Numbered from the stretch's first letter, positions 1 to 7,384 are shown. The stretch: DNA of 23,752 bases from CAZLNO01 sp964561005 (GCA_964561005.1 CAZLNO010000062.1:1-23752), one strand, 5' to 3'. Translations and numbers: made by a program. Notes: generated by a model not told the origin, from the letters alone.

Positions 1-56
<56 letters not shown>

Positions 57-91
57 ACAAACCGCTGAAATCACAGAGAGAATCAGAAATT

Positions 92-118
92 CCCGATCCA
101 GACGGTCGGGGCTTTCTC
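92..118 (+). terminator. Terminator-like hairpin behind the tRNA gene
   Basis: CCCGATC (92-98) pairs with GGTCGGG (104-110) through seven base pairs, one of them G-T, around a 5-nt loop. GCTTTCT follows. Its position 36 bases after the tRNA CCA end fits a rho-independent terminator for the tRNA transcript. The T tract is short. Confidence 0.6.
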
Positions 119-125
119 GCGTTAC

Positions 126-142
126 GGCACAAATTTGGCACA
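126..142. repeat. Direct repeat GGCACA, 11-bp period, downstream of tRNA-fMet
   Basis: GGCACA occurs at 126-131 and again at 137-142, one helical turn apart, in a short AT-rich patch behind the tRNA. This could be a leftover of an integrase arm site or att region, since tRNA 3' ends are common integration sites. No integrase gene is visible, so this stays speculative. The rest of 56-319 holds no ORF that I can support. Confidence 0.2.
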
Positions 143-319
143 CTCACCGGCAACACCGCTCATGCTGTGCCAACAGCCATCAACAGCGGAGCTGCCACCG
201 TCCGCCCTTTTTGGCAGACGGAAAGACCAGGATTCCTCGACGGTCGTCTTCGGATTCGGTTTGGCGTCTGCGCTACTCACAAAGCGCTCGCTCTTGGCGC
301 TACGCGCTGTACTGGTCGA

Positions 320-1225
320 TCAGGTCTTGGGTCTCAGGCTGCGAGACACCACGTCAATGAGGAAGTCCCAGACACGCTTGACCCGCGGTGTCTTGTGCAT
401 CGCGTCATGGACCGCAAGCCAGAGCGGAAGGGGTGGCAGTTCCGGCTGGAAATCGAGCGTCTGAACCTTTGGCTCCGCATCCCCGATGACGGTCTGCATG
501 CCCCCCACGCCGCAGCCAGCACAAACGAGCTTCCAATACGCGGCCTGATCATCGCATCGCACGCCGAAGAACCCCTTGGTGACATCGAGGCCCCAATCCC
601 GGAACTGCCGCAGGATCATGTCCGAGCGGTCAAAGCCGACAAACGGTACCTCCCGCAGCTCTTCGAAGTTACCCGGTTGCCCATAGCGCGCCAGCAGATC
701 GCCGGATGCATAGAGCGCCAGAGGGCTGTCGCCGATCTTGCGGGTGACGATTTCCAGTTGCGTTGGACGAAACATCCGGATCGCGATGTCGGCCTCTCGG
801 AAAATCAGGTTTTCGGTCGTGTCGGATGGCACAAGCTCGACCTCGATATCCGGTTCCGCCTCACGCAGTTCCGCGATGATCCGGGGCAACAGGTAATGGC
901 AGACGACGACGCTCGCGGTGATCCTGACCGTGCCGGAAACCCGCATGTCGCGCCCCGCGGCGAGCGTTTCGAGCCGCGCGGATGCCGCGGCCATATCCTG
1001 CGCCGGCACGAGGAGGGTGCGGCCGATCTCCGTCAGTTGCAGCCCACCGGGTTCGCGCACGAACAGCGTGGCCCCGAGTGCCGCCTCCGCGGCCTTGATG
1101 TGCCGGCCCAGCGTTGGCTGGCTCTGCCCGAGGGTCCGCGCAGCAGCACTGAGGGACCCCGTCTCGGCGACGGCAAGGAAGGCCCGGACATAGGTCCAGT
1201 CCAGGGAAGAGCGCCCGATCATCAT
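320..1225 (-). CDS. LysR-family transcriptional regulator
   Basis: A 301-residue protein of the usual LysR length. The N-terminal winged helix-turn-helix (about residues 8-67) shows the classic pattern of WTYVRAFLAVAETGSLSAAA, then a QSQPTLGRHIKAAE recognition helix and a LFVR wing. The rest is the periplasmic-binding-protein-like effector domain, with SGTVRITAS at its start. It should act as a cytoplasmic DNA-binding tetramer controlling the divergently transcribed epimerase-like gene at 1315. An in-frame TGA sits directly before the first ATG, so translation begins at 1225 or at the second ATG (1222). No Shine-Dalgarno sequence is visible and the start overlaps a 14-bp palindrome, which suggests autoregulation. 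The effector is unknown. Confidence 0.93.
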   Translation of the reverse strand: MMIGRSSLDWTYVRAFLAVAETGSLSAAARTLGQSQPTLGRHIKAAEAALGATLFVREPGGLQLTEIGRTLLVPAQDMAAASARLETLAAGRDMRVSGTVRITASVVVCHYLLPRIIAELREAEPDIEVELVPSDTTENLIFREADIAIRMFRPTQLEIVTRKIGDSPLALYASGDLLARYGQPGNFEELREVPFVGFDRSDMILRQFRDWGLDVTKGFFGVRCDDQAAYWKLVCAGCGVGGMQTVIGDAEPKVQTLDFQPELPPLPLWLAVHDAMHKTPRVKRVWDFLIDVVSRSLRPKT

Positions 1226-1237
1226 TCATATATGAAT
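1224..1237. promoter_or_regulatory. Palindrome in the LysR/epimerase divergent region, likely LysR operator
   Basis: ATTCATATATGAAT is a perfect 14-bp palindrome that overlaps the first bases of the LysR start codon. It contains the T-N11-A arrangement expected of LysR boxes (T1226 to A1238). The surrounding 1226-1300 stretch is clearly richer in A+T than the genes around it, as expected of a divergent promoter. Binding by the adjacent LysR protein is inferred from this layout. Confidence 0.5.
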
Positions 1238-1314
1238 ATAGCATCTTCACGTTCAGTCAATTAACTTTCAATTCCGCATGGGAGATCCTGCCGCCATTCA
1301 CAAAGGAGGATGAC

Positions 1315-2217
1315 ATGACAGATACGGTCTTGATCCTAGGCGGGACGGGCAAGATTGGCCGCCACAGCGCCGAAGCCTTTGAGGCGGCCGGATGGCAGGT
1401 TCGCCAATTCGACCGTCGGAAGGACGATATGGACACCGCTGCCCAAGGGTGCGATGTCATCGTCAACGGGCTAAACCCGCCAAATTACCACAACTGGCAA
1501 GAGACGATCCCGAAGATCACCGCGCAGGTAATTGCCGCAGCACGGAAAAGCGGCGCCACGGTCATCGTGCCCGGAAACGTGTATCACTTCGGGGACAATG
1601 GCGGTACATGGTCGGAACATACGCCCCCGAACCCCGTCAGCCGCAAGGGCCGGATCCGGCTGGATATGGAGCGTGCCTATGCGGACAGCGACGTGCAGAC
1701 GATCGTGCTGCGGGCGGGCAATTTCATCGACCCTGAACGCCGTGGCTGCATCATGTCGGAAATCTATCTGCGTGACATCGCGCGCGGCAGGATAACCCTT
1801 CCCGGGCCGGCGGAGGTCCGCCAGGCCATGTGTTACCTGCCGGATTGGGGCCGCGCCTCGGTCGCTCTGGCCGAAAAGCGCCACGAGCTTTCGCGGTTCG
1901 AGGATATTCCGTTTCCCGGCCACACCCTCTCGGCACGAGAGATCAAGGCCGAGCTGGAGCGGATTACCGGGCGCAGCCTGACGTTCAAGCGGTTTCCCTG
2001 GTGGATGTTCACGATGGCCAGTCCCTTTTGGGAGCTGGCGCGTGAACTGAGCGAAATGCGGTATCTTTGGGAGACGGACCATGCCCTGTCCGAAAGACGG
2101 TTCAAAGCCCTGCTGCCGGACTTCGAGGACACGCCGCTGGATGAGGTCATGCGCTCCGCCTTGCCGTCATTGCGTGCTAACTGGGCGAATTTTGAGGAGC
2201 CTCAACCCGCGGGCTGA
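1315..2217 (+). CDS. NAD(P)-binding epimerase/dehydratase-like protein (atypical SDR)
   Basis: A 300-residue Rossmann-fold protein. The N-terminus VLILGGTGKIGRH (residues 5-17) carries the GxxGxxG dinucleotide-binding motif. VIVPGNVYHFG (about residues 83-93) matches the strand-and-loop typical of COG0451-type epimerases and NmrA-like proteins. The classic YxxxK catalytic pair of SDRs is not evident, so it may be an atypical reductase, an epimerase-like protein or a redox-sensing protein. The start is secure: AAGGAGG at 1303-1309 lies five bases before the ATG. Divergence from the LysR gene makes it the probable LysR target. The substrate cannot be read from sequence. Confidence 0.88.
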   Translation: MTDTVLILGGTGKIGRHSAEAFEAAGWQVRQFDRRKDDMDTAAQGCDVIVNGLNPPNYHNWQETIPKITAQVIAAARKSGATVIVPGNVYHFGDNGGTWSEHTPPNPVSRKGRIRLDMERAYADSDVQTIVLRAGNFIDPERRGCIMSEIYLRDIARGRITLPGPAEVRQAMCYLPDWGRASVALAEKRHELSRFEDIPFPGHTLSAREIKAELERITGRSLTFKRFPWWMFTMASPFWELARELSEMRYLWETDHALSERRFKALLPDFEDTPLDEVMRSALPSLRANWANFEEPQPAG

Positions 2218-2478
2218 GGGACAGTTCGTCCGTCCCTGGCTAAACGCGGTCGGTAGGGCCCAGCGGACCATACGTCCGATGTTCGATCACTGCCGGACAA
2301 AAACGACGCATCGCCCAGTCATCGGACCGTGGCACAATATTCCAAGGAGTTGTGTCATTTCCTTCCAGGATTGTGGGGCACCGGTCGCGGATATCGGCCG
2401 TCGCGCGTCCTGGGTTGTGTGTCATTTCACACGGGCGATAGGCTGGGACAATCATCGTCCACCGTTGGGGGATCACGA

Positions 2479-3285
2479 TTGACGGCCGGACACGATCTGA
2501 CTTTGGCGCGGACCCTGGCCGACGACCCGCTCGACGGCAGCGGCGTCATCGGTCTGAGCCGGCATCTCGATGCCGCGACGCTGTCCGGGAGCATCATCGC
2601 GACGCGCGGCCGCATGATGCTGGCCTGCGTGCGCGACAATGACGGGATCGGTCTCACCAAATCCGGCGCGCTGAATCGCAAGTTCCTCGCCTGGGCGGTC
2701 GAGGCGTTCGATTGGCCGGGCTACGAGTCGGCCGAGGTCTATGCCGTCAACAAGGTGGTCGACGAGATGGACTATCTGCCCGGCTGGTATCTGCACGAGG
2801 TCATGAAGCGCCGCAAGTTCATGCGCAAGCACAGGGACCGGCTCCTGCTGTCGCCGGCGGGGCGCGAGGCGCTCGATCGGCCGGCCCTGTTGCAAGCCGA
2901 GCTCTTCCCCGAGACCTTCAGGGGCCGCTATCTGCCGAGCATCGATGCGGCCTTCATGGGGGACTTCGATCTCTACTTCGGCTTGCTGCTCTGGCAAGTA
3001 CGCCGTGCGACGGAGGGCTGGGCGAGCGCGCGGGAGGTCTTCCGGGCCGTGGTGATCCCGGACGACGCTATCCACGAGCTGGCCGGTCGGTATCCCGACG
3101 CGCCGATCCACGGCTTCCATCTGCGCGTCCTGCGCTTTCTCACCTGGTTCGGCCTGCTCGAAAGGGCGGCAACGGACAGTCGCCGCTTCGATGCCGACGG
3201 GTTTCGCTATCGCGCAGCGCCGCTGTTCGACCGCTTCGTGCATTTCCATATCGCGGCCGGCGGTGGCCCCGGCGCACCGCACTGA
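2479..3285 (+). CDS. Uncharacterised protein with a winged-helix-like middle segment
   Basis: I cannot assign a function. The frame stays open from a GTG at 2329, but GC-rich third codon positions begin only near the TTG at 2479, which has GGGGGA seven bases upstream, so I prefer 2479 (268 residues). After an N-terminal part of about 55 residues, the stretch IGLTKSGALNRKFLAWAVE, followed by a conserved-looking NKVVDEMDYLPGWYLHEVM segment and LLLSPAGREAL, reads like two helix-turn-helix or winged-helix units. From memory, similar LTKSGAxNRK segments occur in uncharacterised proteins related to the pRiA4b ORF-3/SEC-C group. No signal peptide or membrane helix is seen. Over 260 bases separate it from the epimerase-like gene upstream, so it is probably a separate unit. 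Confidence 0.7.
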   Translation: MTAGHDLTLARTLADDPLDGSGVIGLSRHLDAATLSGSIIATRGRMMLACVRDNDGIGLTKSGALNRKFLAWAVEAFDWPGYESAEVYAVNKVVDEMDYLPGWYLHEVMKRRKFMRKHRDRLLLSPAGREALDRPALLQAELFPETFRGRYLPSIDAAFMGDFDLYFGLLLWQVRRATEGWASAREVFRAVVIPDDAIHELAGRYPDAPIHGFHLRVLRFLTWFGLLERAATDSRRFDADGFRYRAAPLFDRFVHFHIAAGGGPGAPH

Positions 3286-3339
3286 CCTAATCCAAGCGCC
3301 GCTCTTGTCGGAATCGTTTTCGAGCTGCGCCCCGCTGTG

Positions 3340-3367
3340 ATAGTTTCAAAAAGAACAAAAAAACTAT
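3340..3367. repeat. AT-rich inverted repeat between the uncharacterised gene and the IS66 end
   Basis: ATAGTTT (3340-3346) and AAACTAT (3361-3367) form a 7-bp inverted repeat around an A-rich 14-nt spacer. It sits in a conspicuously A+T-rich stretch (about 3336-3423) that ends exactly at the IS66 terminus. It could be an old promoter or operator region that the insertion split from its gene, or a terminator for the upstream gene at 2479. Confidence 0.35.
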
Positions 3368-3497
3368 TGAATTGCGAAGCAGATGAGACAGGCCAAAAAG
3401 ACGGGAGAAAGCACCGAACATATGTAAGCGATGGGTGCGTCCCATTGGGTCCGTGCTTGACGGCGCTTGAGGCGGCCGAGGCGCGGCCGCTCGGCTG

Positions 3498-3521
3498 CAA
3501 CAAACTTTGCAATGTTTGTTG
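3498..3521 (-). terminator. Hairpin just behind the tnpC stop codon
   Basis: CAACAAAC (3498-3505) and GTTTGTTG (3514-3521) are perfect 8-bp complements around an 8-nt loop, 22 bases past the tnpC stop. It lacks a T tract, so it may be a transcript-end or stability hairpin inside the IS66 end rather than a full intrinsic terminator. Confidence 0.4.
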
Positions 3522-3543
3522 GTGGGCGGCGGCCGGCGGCGGA

Positions 3544-4380
3544 TCAGGCGGAGCCGTGGTCCGATTGAGGGAAGTTCCACGGCAGCAGCTCATCGAGGCG
3601 TGACTGCGGGTGCCCGGTCGCAAGCGCCTCCAAGGTCGCCTTCATGTAGGCGTAGGGCTCCACGCCGTTGAGCTTGCAGGTGCCGATCAGCGAGGCCATC
3701 CGGGCCCAGCCGGCCGCGCCCTCGTCGTGGCCGGCGAACAGCGCGTTCTTGCGATTCAGGGGCACGGGCCTGATGGCGTTCTCCACCAGGTTGCTGTCCA
3801 GCTCGACGCGGCCGTCGTCCAGGAACGCGCAGAGCCCGTCCCAGTGGTTGGCGACATAGGCGAGCGCCTCGCCCATCTTCGATTTCGCCGACAGCCGCCG
3901 GCGCTGCGCGTCCAGCCAGATGCCCAGCGCCTCGACCAGCGGCTTCGACCGCGCCTGGCGAACGGCCTTGCGGGTTTCCGGGGGCGCGCCGCGGATCTCC
4001 GCCTCGATGGCGTAGAGCGCGGCGATCCGCTCCAGGGCCGCCTGGGCCACCGGCGAGCCGGCCTGCGGCGTCGCCTTGACAATCTCGCGCCGCGCATGCG
4101 CCCAGCAGTAGGCGAGCCTCACCGGCGCGCCACCACCGCGGTTGGCCCGCGCCAGCCGGCGATAACCGCCGTAGCCGTCCACCTGCAGGATGCCGTCGAA
4201 CCCTTCAAGGATCGCTTCCGCGTGCGCGCCCGCGCGGCCGTCGCGGTAGTGGAACACCACCCCGGGCGGATCGGGGCCGCCCCAGGGGCGGTCGTCGCGC
4301 GCCAGCACCCAGAGATAGCCGGTCTTCGTCCGGCCCCGGCCGGGGTCCAGCACCGGCGCCACCGTCTCGTCCATGAACAT
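3544..4380 (-). pseudogene. tnpC: IS66 transposase TnpC, N-terminally truncated
   Basis: The 278 remaining residues cover the DDE catalytic domain. FMDETVAPVLDPGRGRTKTG carries the first aspartate, ILQVDGYGGY the second, and NLVENAIRPVPLNRKN the glutamate, with AYCWAHARR between. The C-terminal IS66 tail follows (GTCKLNGVEPYAYM, then RLDELLPWNF). A complete TnpC is around 500 residues, so the zinc-finger and helix-turn-helix N-terminal half is missing. In this frame a stop lies shortly upstream of the first methionine. In another frame, 4382-4445 reads ADQPADELREAA, which could be the helix that precedes the DET motif, so a frameshift near 4381 is possible. All catalytic residues survive, but without the DNA-binding half it is probably inactive. 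Confidence 0.85.
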
Positions 4381-4710
4381 CCCTCTCGGACAGCGGGGCC
4401 GGCGGCTTCGCGCAGCTCATCGGCCGGCTGGTCGGCGGCGGGCACACTCTGCCAAATCGAGGTCGGGGCGAACGTCGAAACTTGCTGGGTGTTTCGTCTG
4501 TTTTTCCGGGGATGATGAGGGATCGTCCGCGCGAACGCTGTGCCGGCGGTCGCACCCCGGAACGCTGCGATCCCGTGCCCCGACCTCCATCAGATCGACA
4601 TGGACATCAGCCGTGGCGGCAAGATCGCGCGCAGGGAGGTTGGCAAGCTCGGTCGAGGGAGCCTACCTTGTCCGCATCGGGTGACGCCCATGCTCCCGGA
4701 CGATCCGCGC
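4381..4710. other. Intergenic stretch without a supportable gene
   Basis: These 330 bases lie between the broken IS66 end and the stop of the binding-protein gene. Short open frames occur on both strands, but none has a convincing start, codon pattern or recognisable motif. No T-tailed terminator is visible for the gene ending at 4711. The stretch may contain host DNA whose gene was lost with the left half of the IS. Confidence 0.5.
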
Positions 4711-6399
4711 TTATGCGCTGTCGTCCAGCCAGATCGTCTGGAACTGGTGGTACTGGGTCGGGTGCATGTTGTAGCCCTTGACCTTCTTGGACGCGCCGGA
4801 GAAGACCGCCCGCCAGAGCGGCTGCGCGATCACCGCGTCGTCCTGCAGGATCTTCTGCACCTGGTCCATCTTTTGCCGCCGCTCGCCGGGATCGACGATG
4901 GCGCTGGCCTCGTCCAGCTTCCGGTCGAACTCCGGATTGCTGTAGTGGCTTTCGTTCCAGGGCACGCCGGTGCGATAGGCCAGGTTGAGCACCATCACGC
5001 CGAGCGGACGGTGGGTCCAGCGGGTAAAGCCGAACGGCGTCTTGGTCCAGAGGTCCCAGTACTGGGCGCCCGGCATGGGGTTCAGCTTCAGCTCGATGCC
5101 GGCGGGCGCGCACTGCTCCTTGAACGCCTGCATCGCGTTGAGCTCCCAGGCCGGCGACTTCTGGATGTCGATGCTCAGCGTAATGCCGTCGGGATAGCCG
5201 GCCTCGGCCAACAGCCGCTTGGCCTTGGCGATGTCGCGCTCGGGGAAGGGCAGCTCGGCGTAGTCGGGATGGATGGGCGCGACATGGTGGTGCTCGGCGG
5301 GCTTGCCGCGGCCGCGATGGGCGAGGCGCAGGATCTCGCGCGGGTCCATGCACGCTTGCACCGCCTGGCGCACGCGCTTGTCGGTGAAGGGCTCCTTGTC
5401 GACCTGCATGCGGGCCACGGCCGTTTGCGCCGTCGTCACCTCGTGCAGAACCGCGTTGGGCATCCTTTCGATGACGCTGATCTGGCTCACGTCGATCTCG
5501 TAGACATGGTCCACCTGCCCCGACGCCAGCGCCGCCAGCGAAGCCGAGGGATCGTCGCCGTGGTCGAAATAGTGGAGGGCGTCGAGATAGGGCGCCTCGC
5601 CCCAGTAGCCATCGGCGCGCCGCACCAGCTTCGCCTCCTGCCCGACGCGATGGGTCTCCAGGGTATAGGGGCCCGTCCCGACCGGGTTCTTGCTCAGGTC
5701 GCCGCCCATCTTCTCGAAGTCCCGGTGCACGATGGCCGTCGGGTAGTTGTACAGGTTCTCCGGGATCGACAGGACGCCCTGGCTGAGGTTCAGGCGCACG
5801 GTGTGGTCGTCGACCTTTTCCACCGCGCCGGGAATCATCTGTTCCTGGCCGCCCACCTTCTCGGTCATGGCGCTGAACAGCCCCATGTTCGAGGAGCCGG
5901 TCGCCGGGTCCAGCCATCGCTTGAAGTTGAAGACCACGTCGTCGGCGAGAAAATCGTCGCCGTTCGACCACTTGACGCCCTTGCGCAGACGGAACGTCCA
6001 GGTCTTGAGGTCGTCGGAGGGCTCCCAGCTCTCGGCCAGGTAAGGCCGGGTGACGTTGTCCACCCCGGTCCGGGTCAGGTATTCGACGATCCAGCGCGCG
6101 ATGTCGGACTTCTCGACCCAGTCGAAGGTCGCCGGATCGGCGATATCCATCACCCGCATCGAGGATCGCAGCGTGCCGCCCCGCTTGGGCGAGCCCGCCG
6201 CGGCCCGCGCGATCGACGCCGGTGCCTGGTGCAGAATTTCGCCGGCCATCGTGTAGGCGACCGGCGCGGAGACGCCCAGCAGCGTGACCGTCCGCAGGAA
6301 CTCGCGGCGGTCGACCTTGCCGTGGCGCAACTGGGAACACAACTCGGGCACCCACGCGTTCACGCGTTTGCCGTTGGGCAGATAGTAATCCTTGGGCAT
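4711..6399 (-). CDS. Peptide/nickel-type ABC substrate-binding protein (SBP_bac_5) with Tat signal
   Basis: A 562-residue extracytoplasmic binding protein. Residues 30-36 (DRREFLR) form a twin-arginine motif ahead of the hydrophobic stretch TVTLLGVSAPVAYTMA, so the folded protein is probably exported by Tat. Cluster C family marks follow: a PKRGGTLR start, a LAESWEPSDDLKTWTFRLRKGVKWSNGDDF segment, NPVGTGPYTL, DKRVRQAVQACMDPREIL and the C-terminal NPEFDRKLDEA. Family length is about 500-560. The ATG at 6399 is chosen because GGAGAGG lies five bases upstream, although the frame stays open well beyond it. No permease or ATPase is adjacent. It reads in the same direction as the dpp-type operon ending at 7381 but is separated by about 980 bases of relics and repeat, so it may serve that permease as an alternative binding protein. 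The ligand is unknown. Confidence 0.9.
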   Translation of the reverse strand: MPKDYYLPNGKRVNAWVPELCSQLRHGKVDRREFLRTVTLLGVSAPVAYTMAGEILHQAPASIARAAAGSPKRGGTLRSSMRVMDIADPATFDWVEKSDIARWIVEYLTRTGVDNVTRPYLAESWEPSDDLKTWTFRLRKGVKWSNGDDFLADDVVFNFKRWLDPATGSSNMGLFSAMTEKVGGQEQMIPGAVEKVDDHTVRLNLSQGVLSIPENLYNYPTAIVHRDFEKMGGDLSKNPVGTGPYTLETHRVGQEAKLVRRADGYWGEAPYLDALHYFDHGDDPSASLAALASGQVDHVYEIDVSQISVIERMPNAVLHEVTTAQTAVARMQVDKEPFTDKRVRQAVQACMDPREILRLAHRGRGKPAEHHHVAPIHPDYAELPFPERDIAKAKRLLAEAGYPDGITLSIDIQKSPAWELNAMQAFKEQCAPAGIELKLNPMPGAQYWDLWTKTPFGFTRWTHRPLGVMVLNLAYRTGVPWNESHYSNPEFDRKLDEASAIVDPGERRQKMDQVQKILQDDAVIAQPLWRAVFSGASKKVKGYNMHPTQYHQFQTIWLDDSA

Positions 6400-6710
6400 G
6401 GAAGCCTCTCCGGTTCGATCTCTCCCCACGGCGGCGGCCCCGATGGACGACGCCGGGCTCCGACCATAAGATTGCCACGGGGAGCCGATCGAAGTCCAGG
6501 CGTTCACGGCACGCCGAATCGTGTGATGCTCCGGCCACGCCGTGGGGGTGGAGGCCCGCGACCCGCGCCCCGAGAGGACTTCACGCGCGATCGGGGTTCG
6601 AAACCGGCCTGCTCGCGACCCGCGCACGGCGAGGGGGTTGTAGCGCCTTCGCCGCCCCCGTCGGCGCCGGAGCCGGCTCGATGAACGACGTGCCGCCGCC
6701 CCGGCCGCGG
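6400..6710. other. Upstream region of the Tat-exported binding protein
   Basis: These 311 bases hold the ribosome-binding site of the gene at 6399 and presumably its promoter. I see no convincing -35/-10 pair, no palindrome of note and no coding segment with a plausible start. It is very GC-rich towards the right. Confidence 0.4.
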
Positions 6711-6941
6711 CTAGCGGCCCGCGGCCCGTCGTCCGGGCGGAAGGCGCGCCGGCGGAACGAAGTAAACAGCGGCCTGCGCGTCCCGCCACGACATGCCGGG
6801 CCGCACGTGGCGGACCACGCGGGCCACGCATTGCCGGCACAGCTCTTCGTCGTGCCTGTCGCCTCCGATGGAGGCCGTGGCCTTGAGGATGATGTCGCGC
6901 AGTTCGCCGTCCATTCCCAGCGATGCGTCGTGAAACGTCAT
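6711..6941 (-). CDS. Small uncharacterised protein (76 aa)
   Basis: An ORF of 76 residues beginning MTFHDASLGMDGELRDIIL, with a CRQC cysteine pair near residues 35-38 and a proline/arginine-rich tail. Third codon positions are almost all G or C, as in neighbouring real genes, which is the main support for it being coding. No Shine-Dalgarno sequence precedes the ATG, no domain is recognised and the tail looks degenerate. It could be a genuine small protein or the leftover start of a longer one. It lies next to the decayed region at 7.0-7.4 kb. Confidence 0.45.
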   Translation of the reverse strand: MTFHDASLGMDGELRDIILKATASIGGDRHDEELCRQCVARVVRHVRPGMSWRDAQAAVYFVPPARLPPGRRAAGR

Positions 6942-7006
6942 GGTGGCGGCGATCCGCTATTTCCCGTCACGCGGTACATGGGGGTGCCACAGCCCTCGTG
7001 TCATCC

Positions 7007-7174
7007 TTGGTGCGCACGCCGGTCTACTTCCTCGTGCCCAGCATCGTGATGGTGACGATCCTGGGCACCTATGCCCTGCGCAACAGCATGCTGGTGGCGA
7101 TCAGCGCGCTCACCGGGCTGCTGCCGCACTGGTTGGAGTGGCGCGGGGTGGCGCGCCCGTCAGGGCAAGGGGAG
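7007..7174 (+). pseudogene. Relic of a TctA-like tripartite tricarboxylate transporter permease
   Basis: Read on the plus strand, 7016-7123 encodes TPVYFLVPSIVMVTILGTYA followed by LRNSMLVAISALTGLL, then HWLEWRG. The order fits a late segment of TctA permeases, where a LxP-x-I-hydrophobic strand is followed by GxYAxRN and then the next helix of the form GxxGxxLxxxG. The match is from memory of the family, not a search. No start, no upstream TctA sequence and no stop in a sensible place are present, and it runs directly into the MITE-like element at 7176. It is about 40-55 residues of a protein near 500 long. Confidence 0.4.
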
Positions 7175-7175
7175 C

Positions 7176-7351
7176 GATACCAGCGGCAATAATGACCAAT
7201 CTGTCGTCCCGTGCGCGCCGCGGCGCGCAGTGATGCGGCGCGGACACGGGACCTCGTGCCACACGACGACCAGATCCCGGACCGGCGAAGCAGCACGGGC
7301 GTGCTGCATCGCATCCGGGATGACAAGTTAAATTCAATTGCCGCCGGTATC
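7176..7351. mobile_element. MITE-like element with 15-bp terminal inverted repeats
   Basis: The left end GATACCAGCGGCAAT (7176-7190) and the right end ATTGCCGCCGGTATC (7337-7351) are inverted copies with 14 of 15 matches. Inside are GTCCCGTG (7206-7213) with CACGGGAC (7245-7252) around a 16-bp GC palindrome (7213-7228), and ATCCCGGA (7274-7281) with TCCGGGAT (7314-7321), so the transcript could fold into two large hairpins. It encodes nothing. A second, shortened copy lies inverted at 19330-19364. No target-site duplication is evident. The structure is that of a non-autonomous miniature element or a repetitive palindromic family. Confidence 0.65.
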
Positions 7352-7384
7352 AGTGGCCCGCTGCGCGGCAAAGGCGTCGCTCAC
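7334..7384 (-). pseudogene. Truncated start of a lost gene, GTGA-coupled to the M20 amidohydrolase
   Basis: A GTG at 7384 overlaps the TGA stop of the upstream gene in the GTGA pattern. It encodes SDAFAAQRA before entering the MITE-like end at 7351 and stopping at 7334. The other junctions in this operon are coupled in the same way, so this is probably the first 11 or so codons of a former seventh gene cut off by the repeat. Too little remains to identify it. Confidence 0.35.

Larger units (their letters stand above)
3424..4380 (-). mobile_element. IS66-family insertion sequence remnant (right end plus 3' part of tnpC)
   Basis: GTAAGCG at 3424-3430 matches the conserved outer bases of IS66 terminal inverted repeats and lies about 120 bases beyond the tnpC stop, as in complete elements. 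Leftward the DNA changes abruptly to an A+T-rich stretch. On the other side, tnpC homology stops near 4380, and neither tnpA/tnpB nor a second GTAAGCG terminus is present before the next gene. The element is therefore a 5'-deleted remnant that should not move on its own. Confidence 0.75.

Noticed and set aside
2326..2346. Possible sigma-54 promoter (TGGCAC followed by AATATTCC)
   Set aside because: The -24-like TGGCAC is present, but the -12 TTGC element is missing at the required spacing.
2329..2478. N-terminal extension of the uncharacterised protein from the GTG at 2329
   Set aside because: Third codon positions before 2479 lack the GC bias of the rest, and the TTG at 2479 has a better-placed ribosome-binding sequence.
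6580..6620. tRNA-like GGTTCGAAACC segment
   Set aside because: The T-loop resemblance is not accompanied by an acceptor, D or anticodon arm that can fold.
4540..6684. 714-codon open frame on the plus strand
   Set aside because: It is antisense to the binding-protein gene at 4711-6399, which has clear family motifs, a Tat signal and a ribosome-binding site. The long open frame is a result of high GC content.
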